Source: Bordetella parapertussis (GTDB taxonomy: Bacteria; Pseudomonadota; Gammaproteobacteria; Burkholderiales; Burkholderiaceae_B). Taken from it: a DNA stretch of 37,157 nt. The notes beneath the pieces are model-generated. The model was given only the letters and a program-made list of their open reading frames with translations, did not search any database and was not told where the DNA came from. A program made the translations under genes and the position numbers. Positions 16,546 through 25,247 of the stretch are shown here, piece after piece. Location: the NCBI GenBank assembly GCA_945872285.1, contig CAMBZR010000027.1:1-37157 (forward strand). The letters run 5' to 3'. Position 1 is the stretch's first letter. Every line of letters starts with the position of its first letter.

Positions 16546-18738
16546 TTACGCCTGAGGAGCTTGTGGTGCAGCCGGTGCTTCGAGGGCAGCAGCAGGTACC
16601 TCAGTTGCTGCCGGAGCACCACCTTCAGTTTGTTGCTCGATACCACCAATGGCTTTCACTGACAGACGCAGACGACCTTTGTCGTCGGCCTCGATCACTT
16701 TGACGCGCAGGGGTTGACCAACTTTCAGGACGTCGTTGATGTTAGCGATGCGGTAGTTAGCGATCTCAGAGATATGCAGCAAACCATCACGACCAGGCAA
16801 GACCTGAACAATGGCGCCGAAATCTAACAGACGCAACACGCTACCGTCGTAGACCTGACCCACTTCAACTTCTGCAGTGAGTTCAGAGATACGACGCTGC
16901 GCTTCGTGGGCACGATCAAGATCGGCGCTCGATACAACAATGGTGCCATCATCTGAAATATCGATCTGGCAACCGGTTTCTTCGGTCAACGCACGAATGG
17001 TCGCGCCGCCTTTACCGATCACATCACGAATCTTTTCAGGATTGATTTTCATGGTGAGCATGCGTGGTGCAAACGCTGACAGTTCAGTACGCGCACCCTG
17101 AGTGGCTTCGCGCATTTTTGCCAGAATATGCAAACGTCCATCACGGGCTTGCGCCAACGCAACTTGCATGATTTCTTTGGTGATGCCTTGGATCTTGATA
17201 TCCATTTGCAAAGCAGTAATACCTTGTTCGGTACCGGCCACTTTGAAATCCATATCGCCCAGGTGATCTTCATCACCTAAGATATCTGTCAGCACGGCAA
17301 ATTTGCCTGCATCAAGAATCAAGCCCATTGCCACACCAGCAACCAAATCTTTAACCGGCACGCCAGCGTCTAACATGGCCAGTGAGCCGCCGCAGACCGA
17401 AGCCATTGACGACGAACCATTTGACTCAGTGATTTCTGACACCAGACGAATGGTGTATTGAAAATCAGCCGCGTTAGGCAACAAAGGTACGAGCGAACGC
17501 TTAGCCAAACGACCATGGCCAATCTCGCGACGCTTAGGTGTGCCCACACGACCGGTTTCGCCAGTGGCGAACGGAGGCATGTTGTAGTGCATCAGGAAAC
17601 GATCACGATACTCGCCCATCAGGGCATCGATAATCTGTTCATTTTGCTTGGTGCCCAGCGTTGCGATCACCAATGCTTGGGTTTCGCCGCGCGTAAACAA
17701 GGCGCTGCCGTGTACACGTGGCAACACGCCCATACGGATACTGATGGGGCGCACAGTGCGTGTGTCGCGACCATCGATGCGTGGCTCGCCTGACAGAATC
17801 TGGCTACGCACAATGCGGGCTTCGAGGTCAAACAGGATGTTGTCAACCACAACGCCATCATGCTTTGGAGTACCTTGCGCAGCTGCTTCTTCAGCAAGTT
17901 TGGCATGCACATCAGAATAAACCTGACGCAGCTGGTTGGTACGCTCTTGCTTTTGACGAGTTTGGTAGGCGGCGTTTAACGGGCCTTGTGCGGCAGCCGC
18001 GACGGTTGTAATCAACGTTTCGTTTTTAGCTGCAGGTTTCCAATCCCAGTCCGGCTTGCCAGCGTCACGCACGAGTTCGTGAATGGCGCTAATCACCGCT
18101 TGCATTTGGGTATGACCAAACACAATGCCACCCAGCATGATTTCTTCTGAAAGCTGTTGGGCTTCAGACTCAACCATCAGCACGGCGGCTTCGGTACCAG
18201 CAACGATCAAATCCATTTGCGAGGTTTTGAGCTGCGAGGCGGTTGGGTTAACCAGATACTGACCGTCGATATAACCGACGCGTGCAGCGCCAATCGGACC
18301 GTTAAACGGGATACCTGAGATTGCCAACGCCGCAGAGGCACCGATCATGGCAGGGATATCAGGATCGATTTCAGGGTTGCAAGACAACACATGAATGATG
18401 ACCTGAACTTCGTTGTAGAAGCCCTCAGGAAACAAAGGACGCAACGGACGATCGATTAAACGCGAGGTCAGTGTTTCTTTTTCAGAAGGCTTGCCTTCGC
18501 GTTTGAAAAAACCACCGGGGATTTTGCCCGCAGCATAGGTTTTTTCGATGTAATCGACCGTGAGCGGGAAAAAATCCTGACCTGACTTAGCTTCTTTTTT
18601 TGCAACAACAGTTGCGAGTACGACGGTGTCTTCGACAGTGACTAACACTGCACCTGAAGACTGGCGAGCAATTTCGCCGGTTTCAAGCACAACGGTGTGT
18701 TGGCCATACTGAAAAGATTTGGTCACTTTATTGAACAT
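16546..18738 (-). CDS. pnp: Polyribonucleotide nucleotidyltransferase (PNPase)
   Basis: This 730-residue exoribonuclease degrades RNA 3' to 5' by phosphorolysis and can join the RNA degradosome. It has the full domain order: first RNase PH core (about residues 10-145), helical linker, second RNase PH core (about 320-460; note [14 protein letters not shown] and [20 protein letters not shown]), KH domain with the GKGG loop ([15 protein letters not shown]) and S1 domain ([20 protein letters not shown] onward). It ends in an Ala/Pro-rich tail of about 25 residues. AAGGAA 8 nt before the ATG is its ribosome site. It lies 98 nt after rpsO, the usual rpsO-pnp arrangement, with a possible leader hairpin between them. 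Confidence 0.98.
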   Translation of the reverse strand: MFNKVTKSFQYGQHTVVLETGEIARQSSGAVLVTVEDTVVLATVVAKKEAKSGQDFFPLTVDYIEKTYAAGKIPGGFFKREGKPSEKETLTSRLIDRPLRPLFPEGFYNEVQVIIHVLSCNPEIDPDIPAMIGASAALAISGIPFNGPIGAARVGYIDGQYLVNPTASQLKTSQMDLIVAGTEAAVLMVESEAQQLSEEIMLGGIVFGHTQMQAVISAIHELVRDAGKPDWDWKPAAKNETLITTVAAAAQGPLNAAYQTRQKQERTNQLRQVYSDVHAKLAEEAAAQGTPKHDGVVVDNILFDLEARIVRSQILSGEPRIDGRDTRTVRPISIRMGVLPRVHGSALFTRGETQALVIATLGTKQNEQIIDALMGEYRDRFLMHYNMPPFATGETGRVGTPKRREIGHGRLAKRSLVPLLPNAADFQYTIRLVSEITESNGSSSMASVCGGSLAMLDAGVPVKDLVAGVAMGLILDAGKFAVLTDILGDEDHLGDMDFKVAGTEQGITALQMDIKIQGITKEIMQVALAQARDGRLHILAKMREATQGARTELSAFAPRMLTMKINPEKIRDVIGKGGATIRALTEETGCQIDISDDGTIVVSSADLDRAHEAQRRISELTAEVEVGQVYDGSVLRLLDFGAIVQVLPGRDGLLHISEIANYRIANINDVLKVGQPLRVKVIEADDKGRLRLSVKAIGGIEQQTEGGAPAATEVPAAALEAPAAPQAPQA

Positions 18739-18768
18739 GACATTTATTCCTTACAAATGAAAAACCGC

Positions 18769-18824
18769 GGGCAGTGCGACAAAAATGCCGCAGCGACCAC
18801 GGTTGCTTCACGGGGAGACTGCCC
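18769..18824 (-). promoter_or_regulatory. Long hairpin in the rpsO-pnp intergenic RNA
   Basis: GGGCAGT (18769-18775) is the exact reverse complement of ACTGCCC (18818-18824). The interval holds a second imperfect stem around AGCGACC/GGTTGCT. The structure ends about 30 nt before the pnp start. In E. coli the same intergenic space carries an RNase III-processed stem through which PNPase limits its own synthesis. A similar role here is inferred from position only; it could also act as an rpsO attenuator. Confidence 0.5.
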
Positions 18825-18836
18825 CATGGATTTTGA

Positions 18837-19106
18837 TCACTTACGCAGACCGAGTTTTTCGATCAGCGAGCGATATGAATCTGGATTGCGGCCCTTGAGA
18901 TAATCGAGGAGCTTACGGCGACGGCTAACCATACGCAGAAGGCCGCGGCGTGAGTGGTGGTCTTTAATATGTGCTTTGAAGTGACCTGTCAGTTCATTGA
19001 TACGAGCTGTCAGCAGAGCCACTTGAACTTCAGGAGAGCCGGTATCGCCTTGCGCGCGTTGATACTGCGCGACGATGTCGGATTTTTTAATATCAGCAAC
19101 AGACAT
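18837..19106 (-). CDS. rpsO: 30S ribosomal protein S15
   Basis: The 89-residue protein is of standard S15 length. Family features are [36 protein letters not shown] and [14 protein letters not shown]. It binds the central domain of 16S rRNA early in 30S assembly. GAGG 7 nt upstream of the ATG is a good ribosome site. It is followed on the same strand by pnp. Confidence 0.98.
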   Translation of the reverse strand: MSVADIKKSDIVAQYQRAQGDTGSPEVQVALLTARINELTGHFKAHIKDHHSRRGLLRMVSRRRKLLDYLKGRNPDSYRSLIEKLGLRK

Positions 19107-19364
19107 TTTTAAGCCTCAGATGACAAGCGTTAAGGCCGAGGTGCCCTAACGTGAGTGAAAGAAAAAACAAACAATGGTTTTTGGTTTTTTTGTTATAACT
19201 AAACGACTTAAACCGAATACCAAAGGTAAAGCCCTATAATTATAGCGTAATTGGCGCCGTCTAGACGCGGGGCTTGTTGCAGCAACCTACTGTGATGGCT
19301 CGTTGTTTCAACTAGCGGTGATGACCCTCTGTGCCCACCACCCTAACTAAGCAAAGCTTATTTT
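19107..19364. promoter_or_regulatory. Divergent promoter region of rpsO and the BamE-like lipoprotein gene
   Basis: A perfect 12-bp palindrome, CTATAATTATAG (19234-19245), provides a consensus -10 hexamer (TATAAT) on both strands, about 125 bp from each of the two divergent start codons. The -35 regions are poor matches on both sides. An rpsO leader of about 125 nt would leave room for translational autoregulation by S15, known in other bacteria. No specific S15-binding fold was identified. Confidence 0.45.
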
Positions 19365-19853
19365 ATGCAAAGACTGGCTCTCACAACGCTTATTCTGACC
19401 TTGACACTTGCGGGTTGCGCCCAGCTTCAGTCGGTCAAGCCAGGCACCCCCGTCGCAGAGGTCATTAAGCAATTTGGGCCGCCAATAACGGTCTGTCGCA
19501 AAGACGATGGAACCGAACGACTCATCTGGACCCAACAACCGCTCGGACATTACGCCTGGGGCACAGACACGAACAAAGACGGCACGATTATCGAAATCAA
19601 ACAGCTACTGACCGATGCGCATTTTGAAGTTTTATCCACTGGTAAATGGTCTGACGAACAAGTCTTGTGCGAATTTGGCCCACCTGCAAACATTGAGGGA
19701 ATCGCCAAGGGCAACGAACGCGTCTGGGGCTATCGCTACAGACAATTTTCGGTTTGGTACTCGTTGATGTATGTGTATATGGGGGCGGATGGCAAGCAGG
19801 CGAATCGTCATCACCCTGGGCCAGATCCGATGTACTTAAGAAACGACCGCTGA
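19365..19853 (+). CDS. Outer-membrane-type lipoprotein with two BamE/SmpA-like repeats
   Basis: The 162-residue protein has a lipoprotein signal (LILTLTLAGCAQ; lipobox LAGC, Cys at about 18). Two similar halves follow. Each has a helix ending in FGPP followed by a short strand pair closing on a Trp: VAEVIKQFGPPITVC...RLIWTQQP and DEQVLCEFGPPANIEG...RVWGYRYR. The FGPP turn is characteristic of BamE/SmpA/OmlA-like domains, so this looks like an internal duplication of that fold. BamE itself has one such domain and is part of the outer membrane protein assembly machinery; this protein is a relative, not BamE. It converges on pssA with a 30-nt gap. Confidence 0.78.
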   Translation: MQRLALTTLILTLTLAGCAQLQSVKPGTPVAEVIKQFGPPITVCRKDDGTERLIWTQQPLGHYAWGTDTNKDGTIIEIKQLLTDAHFEVLSTGKWSDEQVLCEFGPPANIEGIAKGNERVWGYRYRQFSVWYSLMYVYMGADGKQANRHHPGPDPMYLRNDR

Positions 19854-19883
19854 ACGCGTGGCACGCCAACCCTTTTAGCTGAA

Positions 19884-20654
19884 CTATTCTGTGCCTGAAC
19901 GCAACGCGACTTGCTTAGCATGGCGGCGCCAACGCCACAGCCAAACGCCCCAGCCCGACAAGCCATAAATCACAAACAGGCCAAACAAAATCACTGGCGG
20001 GTTACTTGAAATAAAAACAAAACCTGCGACAAAGACCAAAATCACCCAAAAGGGCACGCTGCGGCCTAGCGCAAACGACTTACCACTATAGAACGGCAGA
20101 TTAGACACCATCACGATCCCGCAATACAAGGTGATTGCAAAGGCAGTCCAGGCTAAAAACTCGTGTGGCACTTGCAAACGATTGTCGACCACCAGCCAAA
20201 CAAAACCCGCAATCAGCGCGCCGGCCGCGGGACTGGGCAACCCCTGAAAAAACCGTTTGTCGACCACCGCAATGTTGGTGTTAAAGCGAGCCAAGCGCAG
20301 GGCTGCTCCGCAAACATACACAAACGCCGCAAGCCAGCCCCAGCGGCCCAGATCATGCAACATCCATTCATACATGACTAAGGCTGGCGCCACGCCAAAC
20401 GAAGTCATATCCGAGAGCGAGTCGTATTGCTCGCCAAACGCAGACGTCGTATTGGTGAGCCTTGCCACCCGGCCGTCCATTCCATCAAGCACCATCGCGA
20501 CAAAGATGGCAATCGCCGCCATTTCAAACCTACCGTTCATCGCTTGTACCACCGCATAAAAGCCCGCAAACAACGCTGCGGTCGTGAAGGCGTTGGGCAG
20601 CAAATAAATGCTGCGGTGGCGAAGATCCGGATCGCGCAAAGGGCTATTAGGCAT
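19884..20654 (-). CDS. pssA: CDP-diacylglycerol--serine O-phosphatidyltransferase
   Basis: This 256-residue integral membrane enzyme makes phosphatidylserine from CDP-diacylglycerol and L-serine. The CDP-alcohol phosphotransferase signature is complete: D60-G61-x2-A64-R65-x8-G74-x3-D78-x3-D82. About seven or eight hydrophobic helices follow. It lies 8 nt after psd on the same strand, so the enzymes for two successive steps of phosphatidylethanolamine synthesis are co-transcribed. Confidence 0.95.
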   Translation of the reverse strand: MPNSPLRDPDLRHRSIYLLPNAFTTAALFAGFYAVVQAMNGRFEMAAIAIFVAMVLDGMDGRVARLTNTTSAFGEQYDSLSDMTSFGVAPALVMYEWMLHDLGRWGWLAAFVYVCGAALRLARFNTNIAVVDKRFFQGLPSPAAGALIAGFVWLVVDNRLQVPHEFLAWTAFAITLYCGIVMVSNLPFYSGKSFALGRSVPFWVILVFVAGFVFISSNPPVILFGLFVIYGLSGWGVWLWRWRRHAKQVALRSGTE

Positions 20655-20662
20655 CGTGACAC

Positions 20663-21325
20663 TCAGGTAGTTTGGGCTGGCAGATCAGCCAGAACGGTGC
20701 TCGTTGCACTGACCTTATCACCAATTGCGACTCTTGCGCGCGAACCAAGTGGTAAATAAACATCAACGCGTGAACCAAAGCGAATAAAACCATAGCGCTG
20801 TCCACGCGCCAAGGTGTTGCCCGCCTTGGTGTAGCAGAGAATGCGCTTAGCCACCAAACCTGCTACCTGCACCGCCGTCACAACGTGGCCGGCGGGCGTG
20901 CGCAACACCATGGCATTGCGCTCGTTTTCGAGCGAGGCTTTATCGAGCGAGGCATTAAAAAATTTGCCTGCGAAGTATTCGGTTTTAAGGACTTCGCCGT
21001 CGACAGGACTGCGATTGCTATGCACGTTAAACACGTTCATAAAGACACTAATTTTTAAGGCCTGACGCTCACCATACGGATCTTGCGTTTGTTCCACCAC
21101 AACGATGCGCCCATCTGCAGGCGAAAGCACTGCCAAAGGCTCAGTGGAACCCGAGCGCGCTGGGTCGCGAAAAAACTGCAACACAAAGGCCGCAATCACC
21201 CAAAAAAAAATCGATCCACTCAGCGAATAAAAGCTGACGAGCACGGCGACTAGAGTCGAACCCGCTAAAAAAGGCCAACCCTCGCGGGCAATTATGGGGT
21301 GAGGATAGTGTGGTGTGTTCATCAT
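20663..21325 (-). CDS. psd: Phosphatidylserine decarboxylase proenzyme
   Basis: This 220-residue short-type PSD converts phosphatidylserine to phosphatidylethanolamine. It has N-terminal membrane helices (about residues 18-50), then [19 protein letters not shown] and [17 protein letters not shown]. Self-cleavage between G184 and S185 in [11 protein letters not shown] would yield the pyruvoyl group. The start is double (ATG at 21325 and again at 21322) and has no clear Shine-Dalgarno sequence. The ilvC terminator ends only about 20 nt upstream, leaving no room for a separate promoter in between. Expression therefore probably depends on read-through or on a promoter inside ilvC. Confidence 0.95.
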   Translation of the reverse strand: MMNTPHYPHPIIAREGWPFLAGSTLVAVLVSFYSLSGSIFFWVIAAFVLQFFRDPARSGSTEPLAVLSPADGRIVVVEQTQDPYGERQALKISVFMNVFNVHSNRSPVDGEVLKTEYFAGKFFNASLDKASLENERNAMVLRTPAGHVVTAVQVAGLVAKRILCYTKAGNTLARGQRYGFIRFGSRVDVYLPLGSRARVAIGDKVSATSTVLADLPAQTT

Positions 21326-21341
21326 GTCGCAAGCTTAACTC

Positions 21342-21369
21342 AAAAAAACACGCCCCGAAGGGCGTGTTT
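21342..21369 (-). terminator. Intrinsic terminator of the ilvBNC operon
   Basis: On the minus strand the RNA reads a 10-bp stem (AAACACGCCC / GGGCGTGTTT, 21346-21369) with a UUCG tetraloop, followed directly by a run of U from the A-tract at 21342-21348. It lies 20 nt after the ilvC stop codon. It is a textbook rho-independent terminator placed between ilvC and psd. Confidence 0.92.
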
Positions 21370-21389
21370 CAAACTGACTGAAGCCTGAC

Positions 21390-22442
<1,053 letters not shown>

Positions 22443-22487
22443 TCAGAAAAATAAATCGGTTTCGCTTAAACGCGAGACAAGCACCGA

Positions 22488-22979
22488 TCAAAGCTTGAGG
22501 ATGCGCTCTCCACGGCCAATTCCTGAAACGCCAGTACGAACCGTTTCAAGGATTGCGCTGCGATCCAGCGCATCGATAAACGCCTGCACCTTCTCTTGGT
22601 TGCCCGTGAGTTCAATGGTGTAAGCCTTGTCAGTGACATCAATGATACGGCCGCGAAAAATATCCGCCATCCGTTTCATCTCTTCGCGCTCTTTACCCAC
22701 CGCACGCACCTTGATCAGCATCAATTCGCGTTCGATATGGGGGCCCTCGGTCAGATCAACAACCTTGATCACATCCACCAGCCGGTTCAAATGCTTGGTG
22801 ATTTGCTCAATCACATCATCAGACCCCATCGTCACCAGAGTCAGACGCGACAAGGTCGAGTCTTCGGTAGGCGCAACAGTAAGAGTTTCAATGTTGTAAC
22901 CACGCGCAGAAAAGAGACCCACCACGCGCGACAAGGCGCCGGGTGCGTTTTCCATCAGAACAGAAATAACGTGTTTCAT
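22488..22979 (-). CDS. ilvN: Acetolactate synthase small (regulatory) subunit
   Basis: This 163-residue protein has an N-terminal ACT domain (HVISVLMENAPGALSRVVGL, GYNIETLTVAPTED) that binds valine for feedback inhibition, and the C-terminal ALS small-subunit domain (ELMLIKVRAVGKEREEM, then ELTGNQEKVQAFIDAL). It partners with the catalytic subunit encoded 11 nt upstream; the tight spacing supports translational coupling. By length it is of the IlvH type. Confidence 0.97.
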   Translation of the reverse strand: MKHVISVLMENAPGALSRVVGLFSARGYNIETLTVAPTEDSTLSRLTLVTMGSDDVIEQITKHLNRLVDVIKVVDLTEGPHIERELMLIKVRAVGKEREEMKRMADIFRGRIIDVTDKAYTIELTGNQEKVQAFIDALDRSAILETVRTGVSGIGRGERILKL

Positions 22980-22990
22980 GGTGGTCTCCG

Positions 22991-24709
22991 TTATAGATCT
23001 TCAGAACCGAGCAACATCTCGGTCAGGCCTTTGCCCGCCTTGACCATCGGCCAAACGTTTTCTTCACGGTCTGTAATGAAATCCATAAACACCAAGCGAT
23101 CTTTTAGCTTGAAGGCTTCGCGCATCGCGCCATCAACATCCGAGGGCTTTTCGATACGCATACCCACATGCCCATAGGCTTCAGCGAGTTTCACAAAATC
23201 TGGCAAGGCATCCATATACGTCTCGGCGTAGCGAGACGAATAATCAATTTGCTGCCATTGCCGAACCATTCCTAAATAGCGATTGTTCAAGCATAAAATC
23301 TTAGGCGTCAGGTGATATTGACGGCAGGTCGACAACTCTTGGATATTCATCTGAATCGAGCCTTCGCCCGTGATGCATGCCACCGTTGCGCCCGGGTTCG
23401 CCATTTGAACGCCCATCGCATAGGGCAAGCCCACGCCCATCGTGCCTAAACCGCCCGAGTTAATCCAGCGGCGCGGCTTGTTAAAGCCGTAATATTGCGC
23501 GGCCCACATTTGATGCTGGCCCACGTCAGAGGTCACGTAAGCATCGCCTTCGGTGACTTCCCAAAGCTTTTGCACGACCGACTGGGGTTTAATTACCTCA
23601 GTTGAATCGGCAAATTTCATACAATCTTTGCCACGCCAAATTTGCACCTGTTGCCACCATTTTGCTAGGGCATCCGTGTTTTGGCGAGTTTCAGCTGCAG
23701 CAGTTTTATATTGCGCAATCAAATCCACCAACACGTCTTTAATGTTGCCCACAATCGGCACATCAACCTTGACGCGCTTTGAAATCGAAGAAGGATCGAT
23801 GTCAATATGAATGATCTTGCGTGCGTTTTGCGCAAAGTGCTTTGGGTTGCCGATCACACGATCGTCAAACCGAGCACCCACCGCAATCAACACATCGCAG
23901 TGTTGCATTGCCATATTGGCTTCGTAGGTGCCATGCATGCCAGGCATGCCAACAAACTGCTGATCTGAAAACGGAAACGCCCCCAACCCCATCAAGGTGT
24001 TGGTGCAAGGTGCCCCGAGCAACTTCACAAAGTCATACAGTTCGGCCGACGCGTCAGACAGAATCGCGCCACCACCGCTATAAATCATTGGGCGCTCAGC
24101 TTGCAACAGCATCTGTACCGCTTTTTTGATCTGCCCTTGATGGCCTTTGACCACCGGTGTGTAAGAACGCAGCACAGGCTCGCCTTTGGCGGCGGTGTAC
24201 TTGCAATGCGCGGCAGTGATGTCTTTGGGGATATCCACTAGCACAGGACCCGGACGACCGGTACGGGCGATATAAAACGCCTTACGCATGGTGTCGGCCA
24301 GATCTTTAATATCGCGCACTAAAAAGTTGTGCTTCACGCAAGGGCGTGTGATCCCTACGGTATCGCATTCTTGAAAAGCATCTTCACCGATCGCGTGCGT
24401 GGGCACCTGACCGCTGATGATCACCATTGGAATCGAATCCATATAGGCGGTTGCGATACCAGTCACTGCGTTGGTGACGCCAGGGCCACTGGTGACCAAG
24501 CACACGCCAACTTTATTTGAGGATCGCGAATACGCATCGGCAGCGTGCACGGCAGCTTGCTCGTGTCGCACCAGAATATGTTGAAATTTGTCTTGCTTGT
24601 AGATTGCGTCGTAGATGTATAAGACCGCGCCACCAGGGTAACCAAAAACGTGTTCTACGCCTTCGTCAGCCAAGCAACGCACGACGATGTCTGCGCCATT
24701 GAGTTCCAT
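22991..24709 (-). CDS. ilvB: Acetolactate synthase large (catalytic) subunit
   Basis: This 572-residue ThDP/FAD enzyme catalyses the first common step of branched-chain amino acid synthesis. It starts at 24709 (MELNGADIVVRCLADEGVEH): AAAGGA lies 8 nt upstream and the length then equals the family norm. The frame stays open for about 120 codons further upstream, but that part has no family similarity. The activating Glu is in VRHEQAAVHAADAY, the FAD/central domain includes GMHGTYEANMAMQHCD, and the ThDP motif is GEGSIQMNIQELST...LNNR near the C-terminus. It leads the ilvBNC operon. Confidence 0.97.
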   Translation of the reverse strand: MELNGADIVVRCLADEGVEHVFGYPGGAVLYIYDAIYKQDKFQHILVRHEQAAVHAADAYSRSSNKVGVCLVTSGPGVTNAVTGIATAYMDSIPMVIISGQVPTHAIGEDAFQECDTVGITRPCVKHNFLVRDIKDLADTMRKAFYIARTGRPGPVLVDIPKDITAAHCKYTAAKGEPVLRSYTPVVKGHQGQIKKAVQMLLQAERPMIYSGGGAILSDASAELYDFVKLLGAPCTNTLMGLGAFPFSDQQFVGMPGMHGTYEANMAMQHCDVLIAVGARFDDRVIGNPKHFAQNARKIIHIDIDPSSISKRVKVDVPIVGNIKDVLVDLIAQYKTAAAETRQNTDALAKWWQQVQIWRGKDCMKFADSTEVIKPQSVVQKLWEVTEGDAYVTSDVGQHQMWAAQYYGFNKPRRWINSGGLGTMGVGLPYAMGVQMANPGATVACITGEGSIQMNIQELSTCRQYHLTPKILCLNNRYLGMVRQWQQIDYSSRYAETYMDALPDFVKLAEAYGHVGMRIEKPSDVDGAMREAFKLKDRLVFMDFITDREENVWPMVKAGKGLTEMLLGSEDL

Positions 24710-25247
24710 GAGTTCATTCCTTTCATTACCGGCATCGCCCATCTGATTGCATCCTCGTCTAGAGAAACGCTGAACCGCAACATATTCAGCAACATGATCC
24801 GACGCTTTTAGACTCACGGAGCCTAGCCACCCGGACACCTTGCCAATCTGCCGCGCATTCGCCATCAGGCTATGCACGCACCCAACAGGGGTGCACTGTA
24901 TCGAAACGGAAGCGCTTGCCGCAGCTTGTGGCAGGGAAAGCAGCAAAAGTTTAGATGGCAAGACCATCTGGGCGGTAACCCAAACTAAAAGCCATTGCAC
25001 AAAAAAGCGGTGAGCTTTAAGGTGCGAGCCGATAACTGTAACCCGTTGTGCGCCGCAGCGCAAATTGCGATACCCTCAAGGCCTTTGAATTGGCTGAGAT
25101 TTTGCGAAAAATGAGGTTATGCCGCTACAGCTGACAATTATTCAAGTCGTTCGCTGTCACTGTGCTGCAGGTTCGTTAGAGTAAAGTCAAAGAGGCAGTC
25201 GATTGCCTGTTGCTGTGCTGCACAATTTACCAAGTCCCTCCTGAGTC
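24710..25247. promoter_or_regulatory. Long region between ilvB and the FUSC gene; probable ilvB leader
   Basis: No gene can be supported in these 538 bases. On the minus strand, ilvB's frame is open from about 25072. A Leu/Val-rich stretch (WLLVWVTAQMVL and KLLLLSLPQ) lies around 24920-25000, and a 6-bp hairpin (GCACCC/GGGTGC, 24878-24894) follows about 25 nt after it. A 14-codon frame (MAFSLGYRPDGLAI) overlaps the same area in another phase. This could be a translated leader for ilvB attenuation, but the hairpin lacks a U-tract. No clear promoter was recognised for either divergent gene. Confidence 0.35.

Noticed and set aside
24710..25063. N-terminal extension of IlvB to 690 residues
   Set aside because: The start at 24709 has a good ribosome site and gives the normal family length; the extension has no family similarity.
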